A stretch of 64,000 nucleotides of DNA, taken from Proteus vulgaris (GTDB lineage Bacteria; Pseudomonadota; Gammaproteobacteria; Enterobacterales; Enterobacteriaceae). Positions 9,060 through 17,588 of this stretch are shown piece after piece. The stretch is taken from assembly GCF_016239305.1 (NCBI RefSeq), contig NZ_JAEHOQ010000013.1, positions 1-64,000 on the forward strand, given 5' to 3'. The translations under genes and the position numbers were made by a program. Under the pieces are notes generated by a model, which ran no database searches, had not been told where the DNA came from, and saw only the letters and a program-made list of their open reading frames with translations. The stretch's first letter is position 1, and every line of letters begins with the position of its first letter.

Positions 9060-10739
9060 ATGGTCTATGACTACATTATTATCGGTGCTGGTTCAGCCGG
9101 TAACGTTCTTGCTACCCGCTTGACAGAAGATCCTGAAGTTACTGTGCTGCTCCTTGAAGCTGGAGGTCCGGACTACAGGTTCGATTTTCGTACACAAATG
9201 CCAGCGGCATTAGCTTATCCGTTACAAGGTAGGCGATATAATTGGGCTTATGAAACAGAGCCTGAACCCCATATGAATAATCGACGCATGGAATGTGGTC
9301 GTGGGAAAGGGCTTGGTGGATCATCATTAATCAATGGTATGTGTTATATCCGTGGTAATGCGATGGACTTTGATGGTTGGGCTAAATTACCCGGTCTTGA
9401 TGAGTGGGATTACTTAAGCTGTTTACCTTATTTTCGTAAGGCAGAAAGTCGCGATATTGGCGCCAATGATTATCATGGTGATAAAGGCCCTGTGAGTGTG
9501 ACTACGCCGAAAAAAGGTAATAATATCTTATTTCAAGCAATGATTGAGGCAGGTGTACAAGCAGGATACCCAAGAACGATCGATCTTAACGGCTATCAGC
9601 AAGAGGGTTTTGGCCCGATGGATAGAACCGTCACACCTAAAGGTCGTCGAGCAAGTACAGCCAGAGGCTATCTTGATCAAGCAAAAGTACGTAAAAACTT
9701 GACGATTGAGACACATGCAACGACCGATATTATTGAGTTTGAAGGTAAAAAAGCCGTGGGTGTCCGTTATTTTTCAGGAGAAAACACCAAACCTCATCAT
9801 GTCAAAGCCAATCGAGAAGTATTACTTTGCGCTGGTGCAATTGCTTCGCCCCAAATTCTGCAACGTTCTGGTGTTGGCCCTGAAAAGGTATTAAACGAAT
9901 TTAATATTCAGCCAGTACATATATTACCCGGTGTTGGGGAAAATCTGCAAGATCACTTAGAAATGTATTTGCAGTATGAATGTAAAAAACCCGTTTCACT
10001 TTATCCTGCTTTAAAATGGTATAACCAGCCTAAGATTGGCGCACAATGGCTATTTCAAGGAGTAGGAATAGGCGCAAGTAATCAATTTGAAGCGGGGGGA
10101 TTTATTCGCTCTAGTGAAAAATTTGCGTGGCCTAATATTCAGTTCCACTTTTTGCCTGTTGCCATTAATTATAATGGAACCAATGCGGTAGAAGTGCATG
10201 GTTTCCAAGCGCATGTGGGATCTATGCGTTCACCTAGTCGAGGGCGAGTAAAACTAGCATCTACAGATCCTCATCAACATCCCAGTATTTTGTTTAATTA
10301 CATGTCCACAGAACAAGATTGGGAAGAGTTTCGCTCAGCTATCCGTATTACACGAGAAATAATGGCACAACCGGCTTTAGATGCTTATCGTGGCGAAGAA
10401 ATTAGCCCAGGTAAACATATTCAAAGTGATGAAGAGCTTGATACTTTTGTTAGAGAACGAGCTGAAACCGCATTTCATCCTTGTGGAACGTGTAAGATGG
10501 GAACGGATGAAATGGCCGTTGTCGATGGGGATGGTCGCGTACATGGTATTGAAAACTTAAGAGTTATTGATGCATCTATTATGCCCCTAATAATTACTGG
10601 GAATTTGAATGCGACTACAATTATGATTGCAGAAAAGTTAGCTGATAAGGTGAGAGGAATTAAACCTTTACCTAAAAGTGAGACTAAATATTATGTTGCA
10701 GGTGATCGGCCTGTAAGAAAAATGAATCTAAGCGTATAA
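9060..10739 (+). CDS. betA: Choline dehydrogenase BetA
   Basis: A 559-residue GMC-family flavoprotein oxidising choline to betaine aldehyde at the membrane. The FAD-binding Rossmann motif [19 protein letters not shown] is at the N terminus, [20 protein letters not shown] is the second GMC signature, and the C-terminal active-site region has HPCGTCKMG and [15 protein letters not shown]. The start at 9060 is preferred over 9036 because AGAGGAGATAAC precedes it and the protein then matches E. coli BetA (556 residues). It is the last gene of betIBA, followed by a terminator at 10752-10777. Confidence 0.96.
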   Translation: MVYDYIIIGAGSAGNVLATRLTEDPEVTVLLLEAGGPDYRFDFRTQMPAALAYPLQGRRYNWAYETEPEPHMNNRRMECGRGKGLGGSSLINGMCYIRGNAMDFDGWAKLPGLDEWDYLSCLPYFRKAESRDIGANDYHGDKGPVSVTTPKKGNNILFQAMIEAGVQAGYPRTIDLNGYQQEGFGPMDRTVTPKGRRASTARGYLDQAKVRKNLTIETHATTDIIEFEGKKAVGVRYFSGENTKPHHVKANREVLLCAGAIASPQILQRSGVGPEKVLNEFNIQPVHILPGVGENLQDHLEMYLQYECKKPVSLYPALKWYNQPKIGAQWLFQGVGIGASNQFEAGGFIRSSEKFAWPNIQFHFLPVAINYNGTNAVEVHGFQAHVGSMRSPSRGRVKLASTDPHQHPSILFNYMSTEQDWEEFRSAIRITREIMAQPALDAYRGEEISPGKHIQSDEELDTFVRERAETAFHPCGTCKMGTDEMAVVDGDGRVHGIENLRVIDASIMPLIITGNLNATTIMIAEKLADKVRGIKPLPKSETKYYVAGDRPVRKMNLSV

Positions 10740-10751
10740 ATTACGATAGGC

Positions 10752-10777
10752 AAAAGAGGGGTGTAAATCCCTTTTTT
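10752..10777 (+). terminator. Terminator of betIBA
   Basis: Stem AAAAGAGGG (10752-10760) with CCCTTTTTT (10769-10777), including one G-T wobble; the loop is 8 nt and the downstream sequence T-rich. The rest of the 365-bp gap before codB is AT-rich, with the PurR box near its far end. Confidence 0.75.
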
Positions 10778-11023
10778 GTCTTTTTATCATTATTTCCTCT
10801 TAGTTAATATTGATATTGTATAAAAATAACTTATATAAAAGTCCAAGTATTCAGGAAAAATATGATTAATTTTTATCATAAATATTTCTAAATAAAATTA
10901 CTTTATAAAAGAAATTCAAAATAACGAGATAAATTCAAGTAAAACAAAGATTTTTCTGTCATTTATGTGATAGATATCAACTCTCCTTAAGTAAAGCATT
11001 CCATTAATAATAATAAACAGACG

Positions 11024-11039
11024 ACGAAAACGTTTGCAT
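11024..11039. promoter_or_regulatory. PurR box upstream of codBA
   Basis: ACGAAAACGTTTGCAT matches the purine repressor consensus ACGCAAACGTTTGCGT at 14 of 16 positions, with the central CG intact. It lies 65 bp before codB. E. coli codBA is controlled by PurR through a similar site, so purine repression of cytosine salvage is expected here too. Confidence 0.85.
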
Positions 11040-11104
11040 AATATTTTTATGTAGATAGAATTCGTCAGATTTTTTTGGCCTGGTGAAATTAATAGGGGGT
11101 TAAA

Positions 11105-12355
11105 GTGTCTCAGGACAACAATTACAGTCAGGGCCCAGTGCCCATATCCGCAAGAAAGGGTGGATTGGCGTTAACCTTTGTAATGTTGGGATTAACGTTT
11201 TTTTCAGCCAGTATGTGGACTGGCGGCGCTCTTGGTACTGGTCTTTCCTTTAATGATTTCTTCCTCGCAGTTCTAATTGGTAATCTTCTTCTTGGTATCT
11301 ACACCGCATTTCTTGGTTTTATTGGTTCAAAAACAGGTCTTACTACTCATCTCCTCGCGCGTTACTCTTTCGGTATTAAAGGTTCTTGGCTTCCCTCATT
11401 TTTACTCGGTGGTACTCAGGTTGGCTGGTTTGGTGTGGGTGTGGCAATGTTTGCCATTCCAGTAGGAAAAGCTACAGGTATTGATATCAATCTCCTTATC
11501 GCCATTTCCGGCATTTTAATGACTATCACTGTATTCTTCGGTATTTCTGCACTCACTGTTCTCTCTATTATCGCTGTTCCGGCTATCGCTATCCTTGGAA
11601 GTTATTCTGTTTATCTTGCAGTGCATGATATGGGGGGGCTTTCAACATTGATGGCAGTAAAACCTGCTCAGCCATTAGATTTTAATTTAGCGCTGGCAAT
11701 GGTTGTTGGATCGTTTATTAGTGCGGGTACACTGACAGCTGATTTTGTCCGCTTTGGACGAAACCCTAAAGTTGCCGTAGTTGTCGCGATTATTGCCTTC
11801 TTCCTAGGAAATACCTTGATGTTTGTTTTTGGTGCAGCTGGAGCAGCTTCACTGGGAATGGCAGATATTTCTGATGTGATGATTGCGCAAGGATTATTAC
11901 TTCCAGCTATCGTGGTGCTAGGTTTAAATATCTGGACAACAAATGACAATGCGTTATATGCATCAGGATTAGGTTTTGCCAATATCACTGGTTTATCAAG
12001 TAAAAAGCTTTCAGTAATAAACGGTATCATTGGTACGTTGTGTGCATTATGGCTTTATAATAACTTTGTCGGTTGGCTTACCTTTTTATCTGCAGCAATA
12101 CCACCAGTAGGAGGTGTTATTATTGCAGATTATCTGATGAATAAAGCACGCTATAACACCTTTAATGTTGCTACAATGCAATCGGTTAACTGGGTAGCGT
12201 TACTCGCTGTTGCAATTGGTATTATGGCAGGGCATTGGTTGCCGGGTATTGTGCCCGTTAATGCCGTGTTGGGGGGAGCAATAAGCTACGCTGTGTTAAA
12301 TCCAATATTAAATCGTCGTACGGCTCGACAAGCGGAGATAAGTCATGCTGGGTAA
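11105..12355 (+). CDS. codB: Cytosine permease CodB
   Basis: A 416-residue NCS1-family transporter importing cytosine, close to E. coli CodB (419). About twelve hydrophobic segments are visible, with [29 protein letters not shown] at the N terminus and [24 protein letters not shown] typical of CodB. Translation starts at a GTG preceded by AGGGGG. Its last 11 bases overlap codA, implying translational coupling. A PurR box lies upstream. Together the pair imports cytosine and deaminates it to uracil. Confidence 0.95.
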   Translation: MSQDNNYSQGPVPISARKGGLALTFVMLGLTFFSASMWTGGALGTGLSFNDFFLAVLIGNLLLGIYTAFLGFIGSKTGLTTHLLARYSFGIKGSWLPSFLLGGTQVGWFGVGVAMFAIPVGKATGIDINLLIAISGILMTITVFFGISALTVLSIIAVPAIAILGSYSVYLAVHDMGGLSTLMAVKPAQPLDFNLALAMVVGSFISAGTLTADFVRFGRNPKVAVVVAIIAFFLGNTLMFVFGAAGAASLGMADISDVMIAQGLLLPAIVVLGLNIWTTNDNALYASGLGFANITGLSSKKLSVINGIIGTLCALWLYNNFVGWLTFLSAAIPPVGGVIIADYLMNKARYNTFNVATMQSVNWVALLAVAIGIMAGHWLPGIVPVNAVLGGAISYAVLNPILNRRTARQAEISHAG

Positions 12356-13622
12356 AAATATCGAACAAATTAACCATGCTCGCCTAGTTGGAAAAGAAGG
12401 TTTATGGCGCATTACGCTAAAAAATAACAAAATTGAAGCCATTACATCTCAACCTGAAAATGGTTTTCATCCAGATGCCTTAGATGCACAAGGCGGATTG
12501 GTTCATGCGCCTTTTGTTGAACCTCATATTCATTTAGATACTACACAAACCGCAGGGCAACCGAACTGGAATCAATCAGGTACGTTATTTGAAGGTATCG
12601 AGCGCTGGGCAGAGCGAAAAGCACTGTTAACGCATGATGATGTTAAACAACGTGCATGGCAAACACTGCAATGGCAAATTGCTAATGGTATTCAGCATGT
12701 TAGAACTCATGTGGATGTTTCGGATGCTTCGCTCACAGCATTAAAAGCAATGTTGGAAGTGAAAGAAGAAATTAAACCTTGGATTGATTTACAAATAGTC
12801 GCTTTTCCTCAAGAAGGTATTTTGTCTTACCCTAATGGTGAAGCTTTATTAGAGGAAGCATTAAAATTAGGCGCAGATGTTGTTGGTGCCATTCCTCACT
12901 TTGAATTTACACGAGAATATGGTGTTGAATCTCTGCATAAAACATTCGCTTTAGCGCAAAAATATGATCGTTTAATTGATGTTCATTGTGATGAGATTGA
13001 TGATGAACAATCGCGCTTTGTTGAAACTGTTGCGGCTTTAGCCCATAAAGAAAATATGGGTTCAAGGGTTACGGCAAGCCATACAACTGCAATGCATTCT
13101 TATAATGGGGCTTATACTTCGCGATTATTCCGGCTATTAAGAATGTCTGGTATTAATTTCGTGGCTAATCCCCTGGTTAATATTCACTTGCAAGGGCGCT
13201 TTGATACTTATCCCAAACGTCGTGGTATTACTCGCGTAAAAGAGATGCTAGAAAGTAATATTAATGTCTGTTTTGGTCATGATGATGTTTTTGATCCTTG
13301 GTATCCATTAGGTACGGCAAATATGCTTCAAGTCTTGCATATGGGATTACATGTTTGCCAATTAATGGGCTATGGCCAGATTGATAATGGATTACAATTG
13401 ATTAGTCATAATAGTGCTAAAACATTGGCATTAGCGGATTACGGTGTTGAAGTAGGAAATAGTGCAAACTTTATTATTCTGCCAGCGGATAATGGGTTTG
13501 ACGCTTTGCGTCGTCAAGTACCTGTGCGCTATTCAATTCGTCAAGGTAAAGTGATCGCACAAACAGAGCCAGCAAAAACAGAAATTATGTTAGATAAGCC
13601 AACTCGAATTACTTACAAGTAA
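12345..13622 (+). CDS. codA: Cytosine deaminase CodA
   Basis: A 425-residue metal-dependent amidohydrolase (E. coli CodA has 427) converting cytosine to uracil and ammonia. Metal and catalytic residues are visible: EPHIHLD (HxH pair), [14 protein letters not shown] (His and catalytic Glu), VTASHTTAM (His) and [15 protein letters not shown] (Asp). The gene overlaps codB by 11 bp. A 13-bp hairpin follows at 13639-13672. Function is secure from motifs and context. Confidence 0.96.
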   Translation: MLGKNIEQINHARLVGKEGLWRITLKNNKIEAITSQPENGFHPDALDAQGGLVHAPFVEPHIHLDTTQTAGQPNWNQSGTLFEGIERWAERKALLTHDDVKQRAWQTLQWQIANGIQHVRTHVDVSDASLTALKAMLEVKEEIKPWIDLQIVAFPQEGILSYPNGEALLEEALKLGADVVGAIPHFEFTREYGVESLHKTFALAQKYDRLIDVHCDEIDDEQSRFVETVAALAHKENMGSRVTASHTTAMHSYNGAYTSRLFRLLRMSGINFVANPLVNIHLQGRFDTYPKRRGITRVKEMLESNINVCFGHDDVFDPWYPLGTANMLQVLHMGLHVCQLMGYGQIDNGLQLISHNSAKTLALADYGVEVGNSANFIILPADNGFDALRRQVPVRYSIRQGKVIAQTEPAKTEIMLDKPTRITYK

Positions 13623-13638
13623 TTTTTAATTTATCTTA

Positions 13639-13672
13639 ATAATGGATCAGTAAATAATAACTGATCCATTAT
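13639..13672. terminator. Perfect hairpin between codA and a convergent lipoprotein gene
   Basis: A perfect 13-bp stem, ATAATGGATCAGT (13639-13651) with ACTGATCCATTAT (13660-13672), has an 8-nt loop. There is no clear T-run on the plus strand, so it may be a bidirectional terminator with a weak tail or an RNA-stability element. Confidence 0.6.
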
Positions 13673-13683
13673 CTCCGAGTTTT

Positions 13684-14424
13684 CTATCGCCAAATATAAT
13701 CCCAAAAGACAAAAATAATCACAGGGGTAGCAATCACATCTGCCACAAGAGTGATCGGAGTAATGATAATATTGCCAGCTAAATTACCAGGTTTAAATGA
13801 GTCGCTCTTTTCATAAGTATACAGTTCGACTTTATAATTTTCGTTTAATTTGCCTTTCAATGTTTCAGGCATTTCCATAACGTCTTTCTGAAATACATAT
13901 CCTTTGATAGGTATTGTTTTTACCCATGAACTATCATTAGAATTACGTGTTTCTTTAAACCCTAAATCTTTTAATATTTCGGTTTGCTCTCCAGTTAATG
14001 TGAATTTTTTACTGATGTAAACATAGTAATTTTCTTTAAACTCTATGACGTTATCATTCTTTTGGGTAAGCTTTAATTTAATGATACCTTCAGAATTATC
14101 AAATGCTTTCAATGGGATTGTTTTAATGATTTCATTTAATTGCATTAACTCATCAGCACCTTGAGTTAATATATAAATATAATTTTCACCTAAGAACCCA
14201 TACCCAGATCCTGGTAATTGAATAGGTGCTAGGTTTTCATTATTTTGATTATATTTAACTCTGAGATTTTTATACTCAAAGGCATTTATTATATTATCAT
14301 TTACACTGGCCTGTTTTTTGTATTCTGAATCTACGACAGGATTACTATACCAAACAGCACCTGTTACACATCCAGTTGTACTTAAAATTAATAAGCTTAA
14401 AAATAAGAGCACTATTTTTTTCAT
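13684..14424 (-). CDS. Predicted lipoprotein of unknown function
   Basis: I do not recognise this 246-residue protein. It begins MKKIVLLFLSLLILSTTGC, a lipoprotein signal peptide with lipobox STTGC, so it should be anchored in an envelope membrane by Cys19. The middle is hydrophilic with many Lys and Asn residues. The C terminus has a hydrophobic segment, NIIITPITLVADVIATPVII, followed by FVFWDYIWR. It is a single-gene unit convergent with codA, separated by the hairpin at 13639-13672. Upstream lie about 240 bp of AT-rich DNA and then the leader of the divergent operon at 14723. Its A+T content is higher than that of neighbouring metabolic genes. Confidence 0.7.
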   Translation of the reverse strand: MKKIVLLFLSLLILSTTGCVTGAVWYSNPVVDSEYKKQASVNDNIINAFEYKNLRVKYNQNNENLAPIQLPGSGYGFLGENYIYILTQGADELMQLNEIIKTIPLKAFDNSEGIIKLKLTQKNDNVIEFKENYYVYISKKFTLTGEQTEILKDLGFKETRNSNDSSWVKTIPIKGYVFQKDVMEMPETLKGKLNENYKVELYTYEKSDSFKPGNLAGNIIITPITLVADVIATPVIIFVFWDYIWR

Positions 14425-14662
14425 TCTTTATTCTCGAGTTAAATTTATTCAATCATAATAGATTAGCCTAGTTAGTTATTTAACACCACGGTTAATAACT
14501 TAATTATTCTCTTTTTATATCAAATATTCAGTATCATATTTTGTTATTTTTTATTTTAAAGCAATATAACTTATTTAATTACTATTAAGGATAACTACGC
14601 ATAAAGATAAAAGACATCTTTTATTATTGAGTTTCAAATTTTATTTCTATCATGTATTATAC

Positions 14663-14717
14663 ATACGGTTAGACCCTCTCCGTATTACTGCGGCTGCTAT
14701 CCCTTTAATCTGAGAGG
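14663..14717 (+). promoter_or_regulatory. Structured mRNA leader with 16S rRNA 530-loop antisense
   Basis: The leader of the operon at 14723 contains CCGTATTACTGCGGCTGCT at 14680-14698, antisense to the universal 530 loop of 16S rRNA. Including the bases just upstream, 14676-14698 can pair continuously with 16S nucleotides 520-542 (E. coli numbering), with G-U pairs at G529 and G541. Two competing structures are visible. ATACGG (14663-14668) pairs with CCGTAT (14680-14685), and CCTCTC (14675-14680) is complementary to the Shine-Dalgarno GAGAGG (14712-14717). A possible -10 element, TATTAT, lies at 14655-14660. If that is right, transcription starts near 14667 and part of the first arm would be missing. 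I recognise no known riboswitch. Confidence 0.6.
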
Positions 14718-14722
14718 TTTTT

Positions 14723-14941
14723 ATGTCTACACAAAGAGATCGTGGTTGGCGTCAATGTGTTAACCGCAAAAATAAACATCAAGAAATGGGTTGTTCTCGA
14801 GAAATGTTTAAACCAGAAAAGAAATGGTCTAATTTATATACTCGATCACTCAAAATGACCAGAGCTGCACAATTAGGAATTGAATACCCAAGAATTTCTC
14901 GTAGTCAGCGTCGATTAAATGCGTTATCTGATAGTGAGTAA
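14723..14941 (+). CDS. Small basic protein of unknown function
   Basis: A 72-residue protein I do not recognise. It is strongly basic, with many Arg and Lys (for example RDRGWRQ, NRKNKHQE, RISRSQRR), two Cys (12 and 24) and three Trp or Tyr clusters; it has no signal peptide or membrane segment. Such composition would suit nucleic-acid binding, though no named domain is visible. The start has GAGAGG 5 nt upstream. It is the first gene of a two-gene operon: the phosphatase ATG follows its stop after 2 nt, implying translational coupling. Its leader is antisense to the 16S 530 loop, which makes an RNA- or ribosome-related role worth testing. Confidence 0.7.
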   Translation: MSTQRDRGWRQCVNRKNKHQEMGCSREMFKPEKKWSNLYTRSLKMTRAAQLGIEYPRISRSQRRLNALSDSE

Positions 14942-14943
14942 TA

Positions 14944-15288
14944 ATGAATATCTTATTTATTTGCAGTAAAAACCAATGGCGAAGCCCAACCGCTGAACTA
15001 TTGTTTGCAGATAGAGAAGGGACCAATACACTTTCGGCAGGTACGCGCAAAGATGCGCAATGTGTTGTTGATAATGAATTGCTAAAATGGGCTGATTTAG
15101 TGCTTGTCATGGAATCTAAACATTTAAATCGTTTATCTGCACATTTTCCGGCAACCATGCGCTATAAAAAAGCACATGTATTGGGAATACCTGATAATTA
15201 TCGCTTTAATGATCTGGCATTAATTGAACTCCTTGAACAGAAAGTTCAGCCTTATTTACCGATGGAAGCAAAGCTTTCAACTAAATAA
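14944..15288 (+). CDS. Low-molecular-weight protein tyrosine phosphatase-family protein
   Basis: A 114-residue protein of the low-molecular-weight phosphotyrosine phosphatase fold. The P-loop C-x5-R-S is at residues 7-14 (CSKNQWRS) directly after the first strand MNILFI, and a candidate general acid Asp84 occurs in PDNY (83-86), replacing the usual DP motif. It is shorter than classical family members (about 150 residues), as in a poorly studied short subgroup. No Wzc/Wzb-type capsule genes are nearby, so the substrate is unknown. It follows the small basic protein by 2 nt and lacks a strong ribosome binding site of its own, consistent with coupled translation. A strong terminator follows. 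Confidence 0.8.
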   Translation: MNILFICSKNQWRSPTAELLFADREGTNTLSAGTRKDAQCVVDNELLKWADLVLVMESKHLNRLSAHFPATMRYKKAHVLGIPDNYRFNDLALIELLEQKVQPYLPMEAKLSTK

Positions 15289-15304
15289 TTCATTTATCTT
15301 GATA

Positions 15305-15344
15305 AAAAAACGCTCAGCTTAAAATATAAGACTGAGCGTTTTTT
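15305..15344 (+). terminator. Terminator after the phosphatase gene
   Basis: Stem AAAAAACGCTCAG (15305-15317) with CTGAGCGTTTTTT (15332-15344), loop 14 nt and an integral T-run. It closes the 14723-15288 operon. Confidence 0.9.
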
Positions 15345-15383
15345 ATATTTGAAAGCCTTGAGTATAAAAAGAATAAGTTAAAT

Positions 15384-15412
15384 TTTTATTTTATTTTATT
15401 TTATTTTATTTT
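15384..15412. repeat. Pentanucleotide tandem repeat (TTTTA)n overlapping a stop codon
   Basis: Five full TTTTA units plus a partial one run from 15384 to 15412. On the minus strand this is a run of AAAAT units, and the TAA stop of the HIT gene (15406-15408) lies inside it. Repeat-length changes downstream of the stop would leave the protein unaltered but vary the 3' untranslated region. Confidence 0.85.
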
Positions 15413-15861
15413 CTGATCAAGGCCGCTAATTGTGCAAGCTCTTCATCACTCGCGCGTTCAAAATCGTGAGATGAAAGATAACCAGGATATTTATCAAAAA
15501 AAATCTTTTGCTTGTTTTCAATAGGTGCCCATTTAGTCATATCACCAGTACCATGCATTGGGCTAAGTTTACTATGAACATGATCAACACCAAACCCTTC
15601 AAAAAACATTCCTGAGCGAGAAACATCGGGAAATGTTTTATCTAAGATCTTAGCGACTTTTTTGGTCGCAATAACGAGTAAGGCTAAGGCTTCATCACTT
15701 AAATCAAACGCATAACTTGGATAGTGTTCTTTAGGAATAACAACAGTAAAGCCTTTGGTATTAGGAAATATAGAGAGAAAAGCGAGATGATGATCATCTT
15801 CCCAAATTTTATGACAAGGTGCTTTTCCCGCAACGATTTGACAGAAAATACAGTTATCCAT
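15406..15861 (-). CDS. HIT-family nucleotide-binding protein
   Basis: A 151-residue histidine-triad family protein, likely a nucleotide hydrolase or transferase (Ap4A-hydrolase or Hint type). Typical features are the N-terminal MDNCIFCQIVAGKAPCHKIWEDD with a possible zinc-binding CxxC, the stretch GFTVVIPKEHYPSY, and the C-terminal triad region GVDHVHSKLSPMHG. The triad reads H94-V-H96-S-K98: the middle His, the nucleophile in characterised members, is retained but the third His is Lys. It stands alone; its stop codon lies in a pentanucleotide repeat, and a short palindromic element lies upstream at 15881-15942. Confidence 0.85.
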   Translation of the reverse strand: MDNCIFCQIVAGKAPCHKIWEDDHHLAFLSIFPNTKGFTVVIPKEHYPSYAFDLSDEALALLVIATKKVAKILDKTFPDVSRSGMFFEGFGVDHVHSKLSPMHGTGDMTKWAPIENKQKIFFDKYPGYLSSHDFERASDEELAQLAALIRK

Positions 15862-15880
15862 AGTAGCCCCATAATAAAAT

Positions 15881-15942
15881 TACTCGTCATATCTCAAGGT
15901 GTAGCGTTATTACCTAACTACACCTTGAATTATTTAGAGTAT
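15881..15942. repeat. Short palindromic intergenic element (minimal copy)
   Basis: A 62-bp element starts TACTCGTCAT and ends TTATTTAGAGTAT, with TCAAGGTGTAG paired perfectly to CTACACCTTGA inside. Its ends match those of the longer repeats at 17099-17456, but the central 60 bp or so are absent. It resembles the YPAL/ERIC-like palindromic repeats of Yersinia, Serratia and Photorhabdus; the family name is from memory. Confidence 0.75.
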
Positions 15943-16034
15943 CTTCAATAAGTTGTTTACTGTATGTACTCAAATGAGACATTGTCGTATAGCTGTACCT
16001 TAATATATCTTAGATCATATAGAGCATAAGATGG

Positions 16035-17012
16035 TTAAAGTAGGTTTCTTTCAGCTAAATCAAGTGCAAAGTAAGATAAAATTAAATCCGCACCTGCGCG
16101 TTTTATTGAACCTAAAGTTTCCATTACGACACGATCTTCATCGATTGCACCAGCTAATGCCGCAAATTTAATTTGGGCATATTCACCACTGATTTGATAA
16201 GCGGCTAGAGGCAATAACGTACGTTCACGCACATCGCGAATAATATCTAAATAAGCGCCTGCGGGTTTTACCATCAGCATATCAGCGCCTTCTTGTTCAT
16301 CAATTAATGATTCACGGATAGCTTCACGACGGTTCATTGGATTCATTTGATAAGTTTTGCGATCACCAATTAAACGAGAGCCAGCTGCATCACGGAAAGG
16401 ACCATATAAAGCAGAAGCGAATTTAGTTGAATAAGAAACAATGCCAGTATCACTAAATCCTGCTTTATCAAGTGCAGCACGAATAGCCGCGACTTGGCCG
16501 TCCATCGCTGCAGATGGAGCGATAAAATCTGCGCCAGCTTGTGCGGCAGCAACAGCTTGAAGACCTAAATTATAGATAGTTTCATCATTATCGACATGTT
16601 CACCATGTAAAACGCCACAGTGACCATGTGAAGTGTATTCACAAAAACAAGTATCAGACATCACAATCATTTCTGGTACTGCATCTTTACAAATACGAGA
16701 CATGCGAGAAACTAAGCCATCACTTTTCCAAGCATCACTCCCAGTTTCATCAAGATGATGGGATACCCCAAAAGTCATGACAGTTTTAATGCCAGCTTTG
16801 GCAATGCGTTCAATTTCATAAGCAAGACGCTTTTCAGGAATACGAAACACACCCGGCATACTTTTAATAGGCTGATAATCATCAAGCCCTTCTTCAACAA
16901 AAATAGGCAGAGCGAGATCATTTTTAGTTAAGGTTGTTTCTTGAAAGAGAGCGCGCAGGTTTTCTGACTGGCGTAGTCTTCTTAAACGCTGGATGGATTG
17001 TTCGTTGCTCAC
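16035..17012 (-). CDS. hemB: Delta-aminolevulinic acid dehydratase (porphobilinogen synthase)
   Basis: A 325-residue HemB (324 in E. coli), condensing two 5-aminolevulinate molecules to porphobilinogen in haem synthesis. The zinc-binding cysteines are seen in [20 protein letters not shown], and the two active-site lysines in [19 protein letters not shown] and [13 protein letters not shown]. It is therefore the zinc-dependent type. Translation starts at GTG (17010-17012) preceded by AAGGAGAT. It is a single gene; the triplicated palindromic repeat begins about 90 bp upstream of its start. The other haem gene in the window is hemA at 55964. Confidence 0.97.
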   Translation of the reverse strand: MSNEQSIQRLRRLRQSENLRALFQETTLTKNDLALPIFVEEGLDDYQPIKSMPGVFRIPEKRLAYEIERIAKAGIKTVMTFGVSHHLDETGSDAWKSDGLVSRMSRICKDAVPEMIVMSDTCFCEYTSHGHCGVLHGEHVDNDETIYNLGLQAVAAAQAGADFIAPSAAMDGQVAAIRAALDKAGFSDTGIVSYSTKFASALYGPFRDAAGSRLIGDRKTYQMNPMNRREAIRESLIDEQEGADMLMVKPAGAYLDIIRDVRERTLLPLAAYQISGEYAQIKFAALAGAIDEDRVVMETLGSIKRAGADLILSYFALDLAERNLL

Positions 17013-17098
17013 AATATCTCCTTTTTATGGCCAGTACTAACAAATATTTACCGAGGTATTATAAACCTTAATATCAATAGATAGATACTCTATAATTG

Positions 17099-17223
17099 AT
17101 ACTCGTCATACTTCAAGTTGTAGCGTTGTTGACTGCGTTCACTCGCACTAGTCACATACTATTGTATGCTCCTAGCGACTCATTCACTTGTCGCCTAGCT
17201 ACACCTCGAATTATTTAGAGTAT
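17099..17223. repeat. Palindromic intergenic repeat, copy 1 of 3
   Basis: A 125-bp element starts ATACTCGTCATACTTCAAG and ends CTCGAATTATTTAGAGTAT. The ends form imperfect inverted repeats (ATACTC with GAGTAT; TTGTAGC with GCTACA). This is the full-length form, including the central segment with CACTAGTCACATACT. Confidence 0.85.
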
Positions 17224-17225
17224 TT

Positions 17226-17334
17226 ACTCGTCATACTTCAAGCCGTAGCGTTGTTGACTGTGTTTATTCGAATTGTATGCTCCTAGCGACTCATTCACTT
17301 GTCGCCTAGCTACACCTCGAATTATTTAGAGTAT
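17226..17334. repeat. Palindromic intergenic repeat, copy 2 of 3
   Basis: The second tandem copy, 109 bp, lacks about 15 bp of the central segment compared with copies 1 and 3 (it reads TGTTTATTCGAATTGTATGCT where they have the longer middle). Ends match copy 1; it has AAGCCGTAG, shared with copy 3, where copy 1 has AAGTTGTAG. Confidence 0.85.
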
Positions 17335-17336
17335 TT

Positions 17337-17456
17337 ACTCGTCATACTTCAAGCCGTAGCGTTGTTGACTGCGTTCACTCGCACTAGTCACATACTATTG
17401 TATGCTCCTAGCGACTCATTCACTTGTCGCCTAGCTATACCTCGAATTATTAGTAT
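17337..17456. repeat. Palindromic intergenic repeat, copy 3 of 3
   Basis: The third tandem copy, about 120 bp, carries the full central segment and the AAGCCGTAG variant of copy 2; its last bases are altered (ATTATTAGTAT rather than ATTATTTAGAGTAT). The rest of the hemB upstream region (17457-17588) is purine-rich on the plus strand, with no gene. Confidence 0.85.
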
Positions 17457-17588
17457 AGAGAGTTAGTTATAGAGAAAGAGAAAAGAAAAGCAAAAGGAAG
17501 AAAAATAAGTGATGGAGAGGCGAAACAAAAAAGAGCAGGATAATTTCTACTCTTTAAATTGATTACTACTCATTTCTTAATGAGAAGA

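Noticed and set aside
14676-14698. An embedded 16S rRNA gene fragment on the minus strand
   Set aside because: Similarity stops at about 23 nt, with no flanking rRNA sequence, so it is not a recognisable partial gene.
14663-14717. A known riboswitch (yybP-ykoY, preQ1, mini-ykkC, Mg2+) upstream of the small basic protein
   Set aside because: None of the conserved cores I know is present; the sequence instead matches the complement of the 16S 530 loop.
17099-17456. A CRISPR array
   Set aside because: The repeats are 110-125 bp, directly adjacent and palindromic at the ends; there are no unique spacers or cas genes.
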